Shown here: positions 1 through 7,668 of the stretch, piece by piece
How positions within the stretch are numbered: the stretch's first letter is position 1
Layout: every line of letters starts with the position of its first letter
Origin: NAT127 sp034717695
GTDB taxonomy: Bacteria; Pseudomonadota; Gammaproteobacteria; Pseudomonadales; Porticoccaceae
Reading direction: 5' to 3'
NCBI GenBank assembly: GCA_034717695.1
Contig: JAYELS010000007.1
Coordinates: forward strand, 1 to 13,103
DNA length: 13,103 nucleotides
The notes under the pieces: model-generated
The model's input: only the letters and a program-made list of their open reading frames with translations
Database searches by the model: none
What the model was told of the DNA's origin: nothing
Made by a program: the position numbers and the translations under genes

Positions 1-2
1 AG

Positions 3-1820
3 CTTACAGGGATGTATTCACAGCGTGTCTCACCGACTGCCCCCCGCTGCTCCGGCCCCTCGGAAACGCCAGTCCCGGCCCTCACCACCCACTGGCAACT
101 CCGCGTTATCTACGGCCCCCACGGCGCCCCGGAATTTTTCACCGAGGGGGACATGGACGCCTTTTTCGCCGCCGACTGGGAAGTGCACTACAACTCCAGC
201 CGCACCGGGGTGCGCCTGATCGGCCCCAAACCCCAGTGGGCCCGCAGCGACGGCGGCGAGGCGGGTATGCACCCGTCCAATATCCACGACAACGCCTACG
301 CCTTTGGCTCAATCGACTTTACCGGCGACATGCCGGTGATCCTCGGGCCCGATGGCCCCAGCCTCGGTGGCTTTGTCTGCCCCGCCACGGTGATCGGCGC
401 CGACCGTTGGAAGCTCGGCCAGCTCAAGGCCGGGGACAAAATCCGCTTTGTGCCCATCACCGTGGCGGAGGCGGTGGCCGCTCGCAACCAGCAGCGGCAG
501 GCGCTGAATACCCTGGCGCCAGCGGAGCAGGCTATATCGAGCGTATCTGGCTGGCGCCACTGCTCCCCCATCGTTCACCGCGGGCAACTGCCGGATGGCA
601 CCGAGCTGGTGATGCGGGTGGCGGGTGACGAATTTTTGCTGGTCGAGCTCGGCGATGCGGTACTGGACATCGCCCTGCGCTTTCGCATCCACGGCCTGAT
701 GCTCAAGCTGGAAGCAATGGCGGTGCCCGGCATCGTCGAAATGACCCCCGGCATCCGCTCCCTCCAAGTCCATTACCGGCCCGAAACCCTGGCCCTGGCG
801 CAATTGCTGGACCAGCTGCTGGCCGCCGCCGCGAGCCTGGGCAATATCGACAGCCTGCGGGTGCCCTCCCGGGTCGTCCACCTGCCCCTGTCCTGGAACG
901 ACGCCGCCTGTAAATTGGCGGTGGAAAAATACATGCAATCGGTGCGCAAGGACGCCCCCTGGTGCCCGGACAACCTGGAATTTATCCGCCGTATAAACGG
1001 GCTAGACTCGGTTGATGATGTGAAAAAAATCGTCTTCGACGCCAGCTATGTGGTGATGGGCCTGGGGGACGTCTACCTGGGGGCGCCAGTGGCCACCCCC
1101 CTCGACCCGCGCCACCGCCTGGTGACCACCAAATACAACCCGGCCCGCACCTGGACCGCGGAAAATTCCGTGGGTATCGGCGGCAGCTACCTGTGCATCT
1201 ACGGCATGGAGGGCCCCGGCGGCTACCAGTTTGTGGGGCGCACCCTGCAAATGTGGAACCGCTACCGCCACACGGCGGAATTCAGTGAGCCCTGGCTGCT
1301 GCGGTTTTTCGACCAGATCCGCTTCTACGAGGTGAGTGGCGACGAGCTGCTGGAGATTCGCCGCCAGTTTCCCCTCGGCAATTACCCGTTGCGCATCGAG
1401 GAGACGGAATTCTCCCTGGCGGATTACCGCGCCTACCTTGCCAGCCACGAAGGGGAGATTGCCGCCTTCACCACCCAGCGTCAGCAGGCCTTCGCCGAGG
1501 AGCTGCGGCGCTGGAAGGACAGCGGCCAGCTCAACTTCTCCTCGGAAACCCCCATCCACGAAACCGGCCACGAGGAAGCACTGCCTGAGGGCCATGTGGC
1601 GGTGGAAAGCGAAGCGGCGGGCAGCATCTGGCAGATCGAGGTCAAGCCGGGCGCCCGGGTCAACAGGGGCGACGTGCTGGTGGTGCTGGAATCCATGAAG
1701 ATGGAAATCGAAGTCCACAGTCCCGAGGATGGGGTGGTGGAAAGCATCCTCTTCCAGCCCGGTCAGCCGGTGCAGGCGGGGCAACGACTATTGACCATGA
1801 AACCGGAGGGCGCGCTGTGA
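3..1820 (+). CDS. Urea carboxylase, C-terminal half (gene enters from the left edge)
   Basis: Biotin-dependent, ATP-driven carboxylation of urea to allophanate in the cytoplasm. The reading frame is open to the left edge (codons CTT ACA GGG precede the first ATG at 12), and family members are about 1,200 residues long. The biotin carboxylase half is therefore outside the window, and ATG 12 is not the true start. Counting from ATG 12, residues about 25-165 resemble the KipA-like and about 195-420 the KipI-like part of the carboxyltransferase domain. Residues about 530-602 form a biotin carrier domain with the motif ESMKME, so Lys563 (codon 1698-1700) is the expected biotin site. The stop overlaps the start of the allophanate hydrolase gene by 4 bases, so the two are translationally coupled. 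Some enzymes with this architecture are guanidine carboxylases, and the sequence seen here does not let me tell them apart. Confidence 0.93.
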   Translation, partial: LTGMYSQRVSPTAPRCSGPSETPVPALTTHWQLRVIYGPHGAPEFFTEGDMDAFFAADWEVHYNSSRTGVRLIGPKPQWARSDGGEAGMHPSNIHDNAYAFGSIDFTGDMPVILGPDGPSLGGFVCPATVIGADRWKLGQLKAGDKIRFVPITVAEAVAARNQQRQALNTLAPAEQAISSVSGWRHCSPIVHRGQLPDGTELVMRVAGDEFLLVELGDAVLDIALRFRIHGLMLKLEAMAVPGIVEMTPGIRSLQVHYRPETLALAQLLDQLLAAAASLGNIDSLRVPSRVVHLPLSWNDAACKLAVEKYMQSVRKDAPWCPDNLEFIRRINGLDSVDDVKKIVFDASYVVMGLGDVYLGAPVATPLDPRHRLVTTKYNPARTWTAENSVGIGGSYLCIYGMEGPGGYQFVGRTLQMWNRYRHTAEFSEPWLLRFFDQIRFYEVSGDELLEIRRQFPLGNYPLRIEETEFSLADYRAYLASHEGEIAAFTTQRQQAFAEELRRWKDSGQLNFSSETPIHETGHEEALPEGHVAVESEAAGSIWQIEVKPGARVNRGDVLVVLESMKMEIEVHSPEDGVVESILFQPGQPVQAGQRLLTMKPEGAL

Positions 1821-3625
1821 GCCTCGATTTGTCGACCCTTTCCCTCACCATCCCATCGCTGCGGGCCTGCTACGCCAGCGGCGTCGCTCCGGCGGAGGTG
1901 ATGGCCGCCATTCGCGCCCGGGCGGCGAATTACCGCGACCGCAATATCTGGATCCACCTGCTGAGCGAGGCCGAGCAGGCGCCCTACCTCGCGGCCCTGG
2001 ACGGGAAGTCACCGGATGAATTGCCCCTCTACGGCATTCCCTTTGCCATCAAGGACAATATCGATCTGGCGGGCATTCCCACCACCGCCGCCTGCCCGGC
2101 CTTTGCCTACACACCAGCGGCGGATGCCTTCGTGGTGCGGCTGTTGCTCGACGCCGGCGCCATTCCGGTGGGCAAGACCAACCTCGACCAGTTTGCCACC
2201 GGGCTCGTCGGCACCCGCTCCCCGGAACCCTGGGGGCCGTGTCGCAACAGCTTCAACCCGGACTATATCTCCGGGGGTTCCAGCGCCGGTTCCGCCGTGG
2301 CCGTGGCCCTGGGGCTTGCCAGTTTTGCCCTGGGTACCGACACCGCCGGCTCCGGCCGGGTGCCGGCGTCCTTCAACAACCTGGTGGGGCTCAAGCCCAC
2401 CCGGGGCGTGCTGAGCGCCCGGGGCATGGTGCCCGCCTGCCGCACCCTCGACACCATCAGCATTTTTGCCCTGGATGCCGGGGATGCCCGGGCGGTGCTG
2501 GATATCGCCGCCCAGCTCGACGGGGCTGACGACTACGCCCGCCCCCTGGTGGACAGCCTGTGGCCGGGACTGGGCGGGGGCGGGTTCTCGGTGGCGGTGC
2601 CGCCCACTGAACAGCTGGCGTTCTTCGGCAACGGCGATGGCCCGGCACTGTTTCGCGAGGCGGTGGAGCGCTTAAAGGCCCTGGGAGCCACCGTCGTCGA
2701 GCGGGATTTCTCGCCGTTTTTCGACGCCGCTCGGCTCCTCTATCAGGGCCCCTGGGTGGCGGAGCGCCATGCCGCCACGGAGCCTTTGATCACGGCGAAT
2801 CCCGACGCCCTGCACCCGGTGATTCGCCAGATCATCGCACCCGCCAGCGGGGCCACGGCGGTGGAGGCCTTCAAGGCGGAATACCAGATGGCGGGCTATC
2901 GCCGCCTCGCGGCGCGGTTTTTCGCCGACGTGGATGTGGCCCTCACACCCACCGCCGGCACCCTCTACCGGGTGGACGAGGTGCTGGCCGACCCCATCCA
3001 GCTCAACAGCAACCTGGGGTACTACACCAATTTCATGAACCTCCTGGACCTCGCCGCCGTCGCCCTGCCCGCAGGCTTTCTCGGCAACGGCCTGCCCTGG
3101 GGCGTCACCGCCTTCGGCCCGGCGGGGAGTGACCGGGCGCTGTTGGCCCTCACCCAGCGCTACCTTGCGGATTCCCCCTTGCCCCTCGGCGCCACGGGCC
3201 TTGCCCGGGTGCCGCAAGCCCCGCTGCCCAGCGCCAGCCCCGACTGGATTCCCGTGGTGGTATGCGGTGCCCATCTCTCCGGCTTTCCCCTCAACCACCA
3301 GTTCACCGGCCGCGGCGCCCGCTTGATGGCCAGCACCACCACGGCAGCGAAATACCGCTTTTACGCCCTCGCCGGCGGCCCCCCCAAGCGGCCCGGGCTG
3401 GTCAGGGCGGAGGAGGGCGGCGCCGCCATCGAGGTGGAGGTGTGGGCGGTACCCGCCGCCGAGTTCGGCAGTTTCGTGGCGGGCATCCCCGCGCCCCTCG
3501 GCATCGGCAAGGTGGAGCTGGCGGACGGCAGCTGGCAGCCGGGATTCATCTGCGAGCCCCGGGGCATCGAGGGCGCGGAGGACATCACCGCGCAGGGGAG
3601 CTGGCGGCGGTTCATGGCCGGGTGA
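1817..3625 (+). CDS. atzF: Allophanate hydrolase
   Basis: Hydrolyses allophanate to ammonia and CO2, completing the urea carboxylase pathway. The 602-residue protein has the two family domains. The first is an amidase-signature domain with the catalytic triad readable as Lys79 (FAIKDN), cis-Ser155 (GGSSAGSA) and nucleophile Ser179 (TDTAGSG); the 24-residue serine spacing matches FAAH and AtzF. The second is a C-terminal allophanate-hydrolase domain at about residues 475-600 (VVVCGAHLSGFPLNHQF through GSWRRFMAG). I chose GTG 1817 as the start because it gives a 4-base GTGA overlap with the upstream stop and is preceded by GGAGGG at 1805-1810, a good ribosome binding site. Full length with no sign of damage. 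The family name is secure. The symbol atzF is used for the isolated bacterial enzyme; the same activity is the DUR1 part of fungal urea amidolyase. Confidence 0.95.
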   Translation: MSLDLSTLSLTIPSLRACYASGVAPAEVMAAIRARAANYRDRNIWIHLLSEAEQAPYLAALDGKSPDELPLYGIPFAIKDNIDLAGIPTTAACPAFAYTPAADAFVVRLLLDAGAIPVGKTNLDQFATGLVGTRSPEPWGPCRNSFNPDYISGGSSAGSAVAVALGLASFALGTDTAGSGRVPASFNNLVGLKPTRGVLSARGMVPACRTLDTISIFALDAGDARAVLDIAAQLDGADDYARPLVDSLWPGLGGGGFSVAVPPTEQLAFFGNGDGPALFREAVERLKALGATVVERDFSPFFDAARLLYQGPWVAERHAATEPLITANPDALHPVIRQIIAPASGATAVEAFKAEYQMAGYRRLAARFFADVDVALTPTAGTLYRVDEVLADPIQLNSNLGYYTNFMNLLDLAAVALPAGFLGNGLPWGVTAFGPAGSDRALLALTQRYLADSPLPLGATGLARVPQAPLPSASPDWIPVVVCGAHLSGFPLNHQFTGRGARLMASTTTAAKYRFYALAGGPPKRPGLVRAEEGGAAIEVEVWAVPAAEFGSFVAGIPAPLGIGKVELADGSWQPGFICEPRGIEGAEDITAQGSWRRFMAG

Positions 3626-3634
3626 TCGTTGACC

Positions 3635-4303
3635 TCATCCCCAGTCGCTATTGAGTGCCCATCCGACCACGGCGGCACAGGCCCGCAGGGCCTTGAAGGA
3701 TGACTCCGGACTCATCAACCATCTGCGGGTGTGCCCCATGTACCAACCCGCCTTGAAATTTGCATTGAGGCGGGAGTTGATGTTGTGCAGGACATCATCG
3801 CCGACGGGTTGCCGCTCGTGTTTACCGGCGTCCTGCATTTCCTGTCCGGTGCAGGCAAGGTAGGCAGCCTTTCCACAAATCAAGATGACCTGATGTGCGT
3901 CATTTGCTTCCTGGCGCAGCCGCTCGAGATTGGCGGGGGAGAGGAGTTCGGCATGTCCCGGGGTACAAAATCTGGCCTTGCCGCCATCCTGGCGGGGCCA
4001 GCGATCGTAAGCATTGGTGCAGGTGATGTGCGCCTTGCGACACGCCAGGAATTGCCTCTTCAATCCCAGACGCACAGTGTCCTGTGCCGCCACCGGCCAG
4101 GCGAATTGTCCTTGCGCCATCGCCCACTCAATGCCTGACCGTCGCAAGGCGTGGTAGAGGTTTGCACCTTGCTGACCGTAAAGGGGAATGCTCGCTTCGG
4201 CTTCGTCCGGGCCGGGGGCTTCGTTCACCAAAAAAACGGTAGCGGTTTTGCCGCCATGGGCCGGTACCTGTCTCGGGTCGTAAATAATCTGGCGCTTGGT
4301 CAT
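3635..4303 (-). CDS. Divergent uracil-DNA-glycosylase-superfamily protein
   Basis: A 222-residue protein on the minus strand, convergent with allophanate hydrolase (9 bases between them). It shows the outline of the UDG fold of families 4/5. There is a VFLVNEAPGPDE segment (residues 23-34) where family 4 has GEAPGxxE, followed by YGQQGANL, an ITCTNAYDRWP strand (93-103) in the place of the usual ITNxxKCRPP, and VILICGKAAYL (139-149) like the VxxLGxxA strand. GHTRRWL (190-196) lies where the HPS/HPA loop is expected. Cysteines occur at 88, 95, 113, 143 and 151, but a family-4 iron-sulfur pattern is not convincing. No ribosome binding site precedes ATG 4303. The gene sits 12 bases downstream of the nuclease remnant on the same strand, in a stretch less GC-rich than its neighbours, which suggests acquired DNA. 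Its substrate is unknown; it may bind or excise a modified base. Superfamily assignment is moderate, exact function low. Confidence 0.55.
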   Translation of the reverse strand: MTKRQIIYDPRQVPAHGGKTATVFLVNEAPGPDEAEASIPLYGQQGANLYHALRRSGIEWAMAQGQFAWPVAAQDTVRLGLKRQFLACRKAHITCTNAYDRWPRQDGGKARFCTPGHAELLSPANLERLRQEANDAHQVILICGKAAYLACTGQEMQDAGKHERQPVGDDVLHNINSRLNANFKAGWYMGHTRRWLMSPESSFKALRACAAVVGWALNSDWG

Positions 4304-4315
4304 AAATAGCTGTCA

Positions 4316-4616
4316 CTAGTGCACGGGTGTTGATACCAGCGGCTTGACCTCTTCGATCAGCTACTGCGGATTATTGCAGACATGAAACCCCTGGAGGTTC
4401 AGTTCCCCCCCCCCAATGATTCACGGGACTCACCCAGCGCTGTGACGCCTGGTGCTTGGCCCTGCCCTCATCTGACTCGGTGCCTTTGATCTCCAAAAGC
4501 AGATTGACGCCACTGGTGAGGCGGATCACAAAATCCGGGAAATAGGCATGGGCGATGCCGAAGTACTCATAGGGAATCGACAGCGCCAGTTCGTCCCGGA
4601 AGCGAATGCAAACTAG
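4316..4616 (-). pseudogene. C-terminal remnant of a type III Res-like restriction endonuclease/helicase
   Basis: The minus-strand frame from about 4616 encodes a recognisable PD-(D/E)XK nuclease end: IPYEYFG, then AYFPDFVIR (Asp codon 4533-4535), LLLEIKG (Glu codon 4491-4493, Lys 4485-4487), then KHQASQRWVSPVNHWG. This spacing is typical of the C-terminus of type III restriction (Res) and related DEAD/DEAH helicase-nucleases. The helicase part is absent, because the remnant runs into the prpE start region. A run of ten C at 4405-4414 shifts the frame. Removing one base restores a family-like tail, ELNLQGFHVCNNPQ, which meets TAG at 4361-4363; beyond that the same frame reads LIEEVKPLVSTPVH and ends with TAG at 4316-4318. 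The gene is therefore 5'-truncated, frameshifted and probably interrupted by a stop. It ends 12 bases before the glycosylase-like gene, so the two were probably one operon. Confidence 0.72.
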
Positions 4617-4636
4617 GTTTGAAAATGCCTGCACCG

Positions 4637-4669
4637 AGGGGTTAATGTTGGGTACAGACAGTAACCCCT
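4637..4669. repeat. 8-bp inverted repeat in front of prpE
   Basis: AGGGGTTA (4637-4644) and its exact reverse complement TAACCCCT (4662-4669) are separated by 17 bases. The second arm ends 12 bases before the prpE ATG at 4682. It could be an operator for a local regulator or a hairpin in the prpE leader. There is no T-run after it on the plus strand that would make it a terminator. The arms are short enough that chance is possible. Confidence 0.3.
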
Positions 4670-4681
4670 TGGTGATAGGCC

Positions 4682-6577
4682 ATGAACTACCAGCAGACAT
4701 TCGACAGCACGGTGAGGGACCCGGCGGCCTTCTGGCTCGACCAGGCCCGGGGGCTCGACTGGTTCGTCCCGCCCCGTACCGGGCTGTCCACGGATGCCCA
4801 GGGGGTTTCCCGCTGGTTTGCCGACGGGGTGCTCAACACCGCCCATCTGGCCCTGGATGTCCATGTCACCGCCGGCAACGGCGAGCGCACGGCGCTGATC
4901 TACGATTCGCCGGTGACGGGCGCCCGGGCCAGCTACAGCTACCGGGCGCTGCGGGACGCGGTGGCCCTGTGCTCGGGTATGTTGCGGGACCTCGGCGTGG
5001 GGAAGGGCGACCGGGTTCTGCTGTACATGCCCATGATCCCCGAGGCGGTGATCGCCATGCTCGCCTGCGCACGCCTCGGCGCCGTGCACTGCGTGGTGTT
5101 CGGTGGGTTCGCCGCCCATGAACTCGCGGTGCGCATCGACGACTGTGCGCCGAAGGTGGTGTTGTCGGCGTCCTGCGGCATCGAGGTGGATAGGGTGATT
5201 CCCTACCAGCCCATTCTCAGCCAGGCCCTGAAGGCAGCCCGCCATCGGCCGGAGCGCTGCGTGATTCTCCAGCGGCCCCAGTGCGCCGCGCCCCTGCACC
5301 ATCCCCGGGACCTGGACTGGCACGAGCAGCTGGCGGCGGCGCGCCCGGCGGACTGCGTGCCGGTGGCGGCCACCGATCCCCTCTACATCCTCTACACCTC
5401 GGGTACCACCGGCAAACCCAAGGGCATCGTGCGGGACAACGGCGGCCACGCCGTGGCGATGGGCTACAGCATGGCGACGATCTACAACATGGCGCCGGGG
5501 GAGGTCTTCTGGGCCGCCTCCGACGTGGGCTGGGTGGTGGGCCACTCCTATATCGTCTACGGCCCGCTGATCAGCGGTTGCACCACGGTGCTCTACGAGG
5601 GCAAGCCGGTGCGTACCCCGGACGCCGGGGCCTTCTGGCGGGTGGTGGCGGAGTACGGGGTCAAGGCACTGTTCGCCGCCCCGACCGCCTTCCGCGCCAT
5701 CCGCAAGGAGGACCCGGAGGCGAGCCTCGCCGCCCGCCACGATCTGTCGAGCCTCCAGTACCTGTTCCTCGCCGGGGAGCGCCTCGATCCGCCCACCTAC
5801 CAGTGGCTGGCCGCGCACCTGGGCCGCCCGGTGCTGGACCACTGGTGGCAGACGGAGACCGGCTGGGCCATCGCCGCCAACCCCATCGGCATCGAGGCCT
5901 TCGCCACCAGGCCCGGCTCCGCCACCCTGCCGGTGCCGGGGTTCGATGTGCATATCCTCGACGACAACGGCGCCCCCCTCGGGCCCCACCAGAAGGGCAA
6001 TATCTGCGTCAAGTTGCCGCTGCCCCCCGGCTGCCTCGCCACGGTGTGGAACAACCACCCCCGCTACGAGGCGGGCTACATGGCCCGCTTCCCGGGGTAT
6101 TACCTCACCGGGGACGGCGGCTACCGGGACGAGGACGGCTATCTGTTCGTGATGGGCCGCACCGACGATGTCATCAACGTCGCCGGCCACCGCCTGTCCA
6201 CAGGGGAGATGGAGGAGGTGGTGGCCGCCCACCCGGCGGTGGCGGAGTGCGTGGTGATCGGCATCGCCGACGGGCTGCGGGGCCAGGTGCCCCTGGCCCT
6301 GGCGGTGCTCAAGGACGGCATGGTCATGGAGGAGACGGCCCTGGAGGCGGAGGTGGTGCTGATGGTCCGGGAGCAGGTGGGTGCCCTGGCCTGCCTGCGC
6401 CAGGTGCTGATGGTGCGGCGCCTGCCCAAGACCCGCTCCGGCAAGATCCTCCGCGCCATTCTCCGCAAGCTGGCGGACGGGGAGGGGTTCGAGGTGCCGT
6501 CCACCATCGACGATCCCACCGTGCTCGACGAGATACGGGGGGATTTCGCCCGGCGGGGTATTGGCCCGGGGGCTTGA
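4682..6577 (+). CDS. prpE: Propionyl-CoA synthetase (PrpE/ACSS3 type)
   Basis: AMP-forming acyl-CoA ligase activating propionate (and probably acetate) to the CoA thioester through an acyl-adenylate, in the cytoplasm. The 631 residues match the length and motif order of E. coli PrpE. There is an N-terminal acetyl-CoA-synthetase cap (FWLDQARGLDWF near residue 17), the ATP P-loop YTSGTTGKPKG (238-248), FWAASDVGWVVGHSYIVYGP (276-295), WWQTE (388-392), the hinge region GRTDDVINVAGHR (492-504) and the C-terminal catalytic lysine in KTRSGK (Lys588), which in this family is inactivated by acetylation. The start at ATG 4682 fits family N-termini, though the Shine-Dalgarno sequence is weak. The gene stands alone: no prpB, prpC or prpD is in the window, and its upstream flank is the decayed restriction gene. 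Activity on a related short acid cannot be excluded. Confidence 0.88.
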   Translation: MNYQQTFDSTVRDPAAFWLDQARGLDWFVPPRTGLSTDAQGVSRWFADGVLNTAHLALDVHVTAGNGERTALIYDSPVTGARASYSYRALRDAVALCSGMLRDLGVGKGDRVLLYMPMIPEAVIAMLACARLGAVHCVVFGGFAAHELAVRIDDCAPKVVLSASCGIEVDRVIPYQPILSQALKAARHRPERCVILQRPQCAAPLHHPRDLDWHEQLAAARPADCVPVAATDPLYILYTSGTTGKPKGIVRDNGGHAVAMGYSMATIYNMAPGEVFWAASDVGWVVGHSYIVYGPLISGCTTVLYEGKPVRTPDAGAFWRVVAEYGVKALFAAPTAFRAIRKEDPEASLAARHDLSSLQYLFLAGERLDPPTYQWLAAHLGRPVLDHWWQTETGWAIAANPIGIEAFATRPGSATLPVPGFDVHILDDNGAPLGPHQKGNICVKLPLPPGCLATVWNNHPRYEAGYMARFPGYYLTGDGGYRDEDGYLFVMGRTDDVINVAGHRLSTGEMEEVVAAHPAVAECVVIGIADGLRGQVPLALAVLKDGMVMEETALEAEVVLMVREQVGALACLRQVLMVRRLPKTRSGKILRAILRKLADGEGFEVPSTIDDPTVLDEIRGDFARRGIGPGA

Positions 6578-6605
6578 CCCGGCGCCGGGGTGGTTTTGCT
6601 AGAAT
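6574..6605 (+). promoter_or_regulatory. Candidate promoter for selD-mnmH with embedded palindrome
   Basis: An extended -10 element TGCTAGAAT (TG at 6597-6598, hexamer 6600-6605) lies 28 bases before the selD ATG. A TTGACC at 6574-6579, overlapping the prpE stop codon, could serve as the -35 element, but the 20-base spacer is longer than the ideal 17. Between them is a perfect 12-bp palindrome, CCCGGCGCCGGG (6578-6589), placed where an operator could act. Confidence 0.42.
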
Positions 6606-6633
6606 CCTGGCTTTCCTCACCGCCAGGCCCGCC

Positions 6634-7668
6634 ATGACCGATCCCATCCGCCTCACCCAGTACAGCCACGGCGCCGGCTGTGGTTGCAAGATCTCCCCCC
6701 AGGTGCTCGACACCATCCTCGCCGGCAGCGGCGCCCAGCACCTCGACCCCCGGCTGTGGGTGGGCAACGCCTCGAAGGACGACGCCGCCGTGTACGCCAT
6801 CGACGACGAGCGGGGGGTGGTGTCCACCACCGACTTTTTCATGCCCATCGTCGACGACCCCTTCGACTTCGGGCGCATCGCCGCCACCAACGCCATCAGC
6901 GACATCTACGCCATGGGGGGCGACCCGCTGATGGCCATCGCCATCCTCGGCTGGCCGGTGAATGTGCTGGCGCCGGAGGTGGCCCGGGAGGTGATTCGCG
7001 GCGGCCGGGCGGTGTGCGACGAGGCGGGGATCCCACTCGCGGGGGGGCACTCCATTGACGCTCCGGAGCCGATCTTTGGCCTCGCGGTGACCGGCATCGT
7101 CGAGCGGCGCTTCTTGAAGCGCAACGACACCGCCACCGCAGGCTGCCGGCTGTACCTCACCAAGCCCCTCGGCATCGGCATCCTCACCACCGCCGAGAAG
7201 CAGGGCAAGCTGCGCCCCGGGGACCAGGGGGTCGCCCGGGACCTGATGTGCACCCTCAACCGCGCCGGCGCCGCCTTTGGCAAACTGCCGGGGGTGACGG
7301 CGATGACCGATGTCACCGGCTTTGGCCTGCTTGGCCACCTGGTGGAAATGGCCGACGGCAGCGGCCTTACCGCGCGCCTCGATGCCAGCGCCGTGCCCCG
7401 CATCCCCGGCATCGACCACTACCTCGCGGCGGGCTGCGTGCCCGGCGGCACCCACCGCAACTTCGCCAGCTACGGCGAGCGCATCGGCCCCCTTGCGGAG
7501 CCGCAAAAGCTGTTGCTGTGCGACCCCCAGACCAGCGGCGGCCTGCTGGTGGCGGTGACCCCCGAAGGGGAGCAGGCGTTCCTCGCCAGCGCCCGGGCCC
7601 AGGGCCTTGACCTCGCCCCCATCGGCGAGCTGGTGGCCCCCGGGCGCTGCGCCGTCGAGGTCGTCTGA
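6634..7668 (+). CDS. selD: Selenide, water dikinase (selenophosphate synthetase)
   Basis: Makes selenophosphate from selenide and ATP, the selenium donor for selenouridine and selenocysteine synthesis. The 344-residue product is collinear with E. coli SelD (347 residues). The catalytic N-terminal loop HGAGCGCKISP carries Cys16, Cys18 and Lys19, equivalent to E. coli Cys17, Cys19 and Lys20. It is followed by DDAAVY, TTDFFMPIVD, FGRIAATNAISDIYAMGG, GGHSIDAPEPIFGLAVTG, MTDVTGFGLLGHL and the C-terminal LLCDPQTSGGLL. The active residue is cysteine, so no selenocysteine decoding is needed. ATG 6634 matches the family N-terminus, but there is no clear Shine-Dalgarno sequence. The same frame is open far upstream through prpE; that extension is spurious. 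The stop shares one base with the mnmH start (TGATG), a classic translational coupling. Confidence 0.98.
   Translation: MTDPIRLTQYSHGAGCGCKISPQVLDTILAGSGAQHLDPRLWVGNASKDDAAVYAIDDERGVVSTTDFFMPIVDDPFDFGRIAATNAISDIYAMGGDPLMAIAILGWPVNVLAPEVAREVIRGGRAVCDEAGIPLAGGHSIDAPEPIFGLAVTGIVERRFLKRNDTATAGCRLYLTKPLGIGILTTAEKQGKLRPGDQGVARDLMCTLNRAGAAFGKLPGVTAMTDVTGFGLLGHLVEMADGSGLTARLDASAVPRIPGIDHYLAAGCVPGGTHRNFASYGERIGPLAEPQKLLLCDPQTSGGLLVAVTPEGEQAFLASARAQGLDLAPIGELVAPGRCAVEVV

Noticed and set aside
1002..1784. Minus-strand open frame opposite the urea carboxylase
   Set aside because: Shadow of a well-supported coding region with no recognisable motif.
3731..4138. Plus-strand open frame of 135 codons in the islet
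   Set aside because: It overlaps the UDG-like gene on the other strand, whose motifs are coherent; the plus-strand product shows none.
4613..6232. Long minus-strand open frame (539 codons) opposite prpE
   Set aside because: It is the antisense of a clear PrpE gene, has a His/Gly/Arg-rich composition typical of GC-rich shadow frames and matches no family.
5281..6633. Upstream extension of the selD frame through prpE
   Set aside because: The extension is Arg/Gly/Pro-rich shadow translation of prpE; SelD homology begins exactly at ATG 6634.
6139..7506. Minus-strand open frame of 455 codons opposite selD
   Set aside because: Antisense shadow of the highly conserved selD coding sequence.
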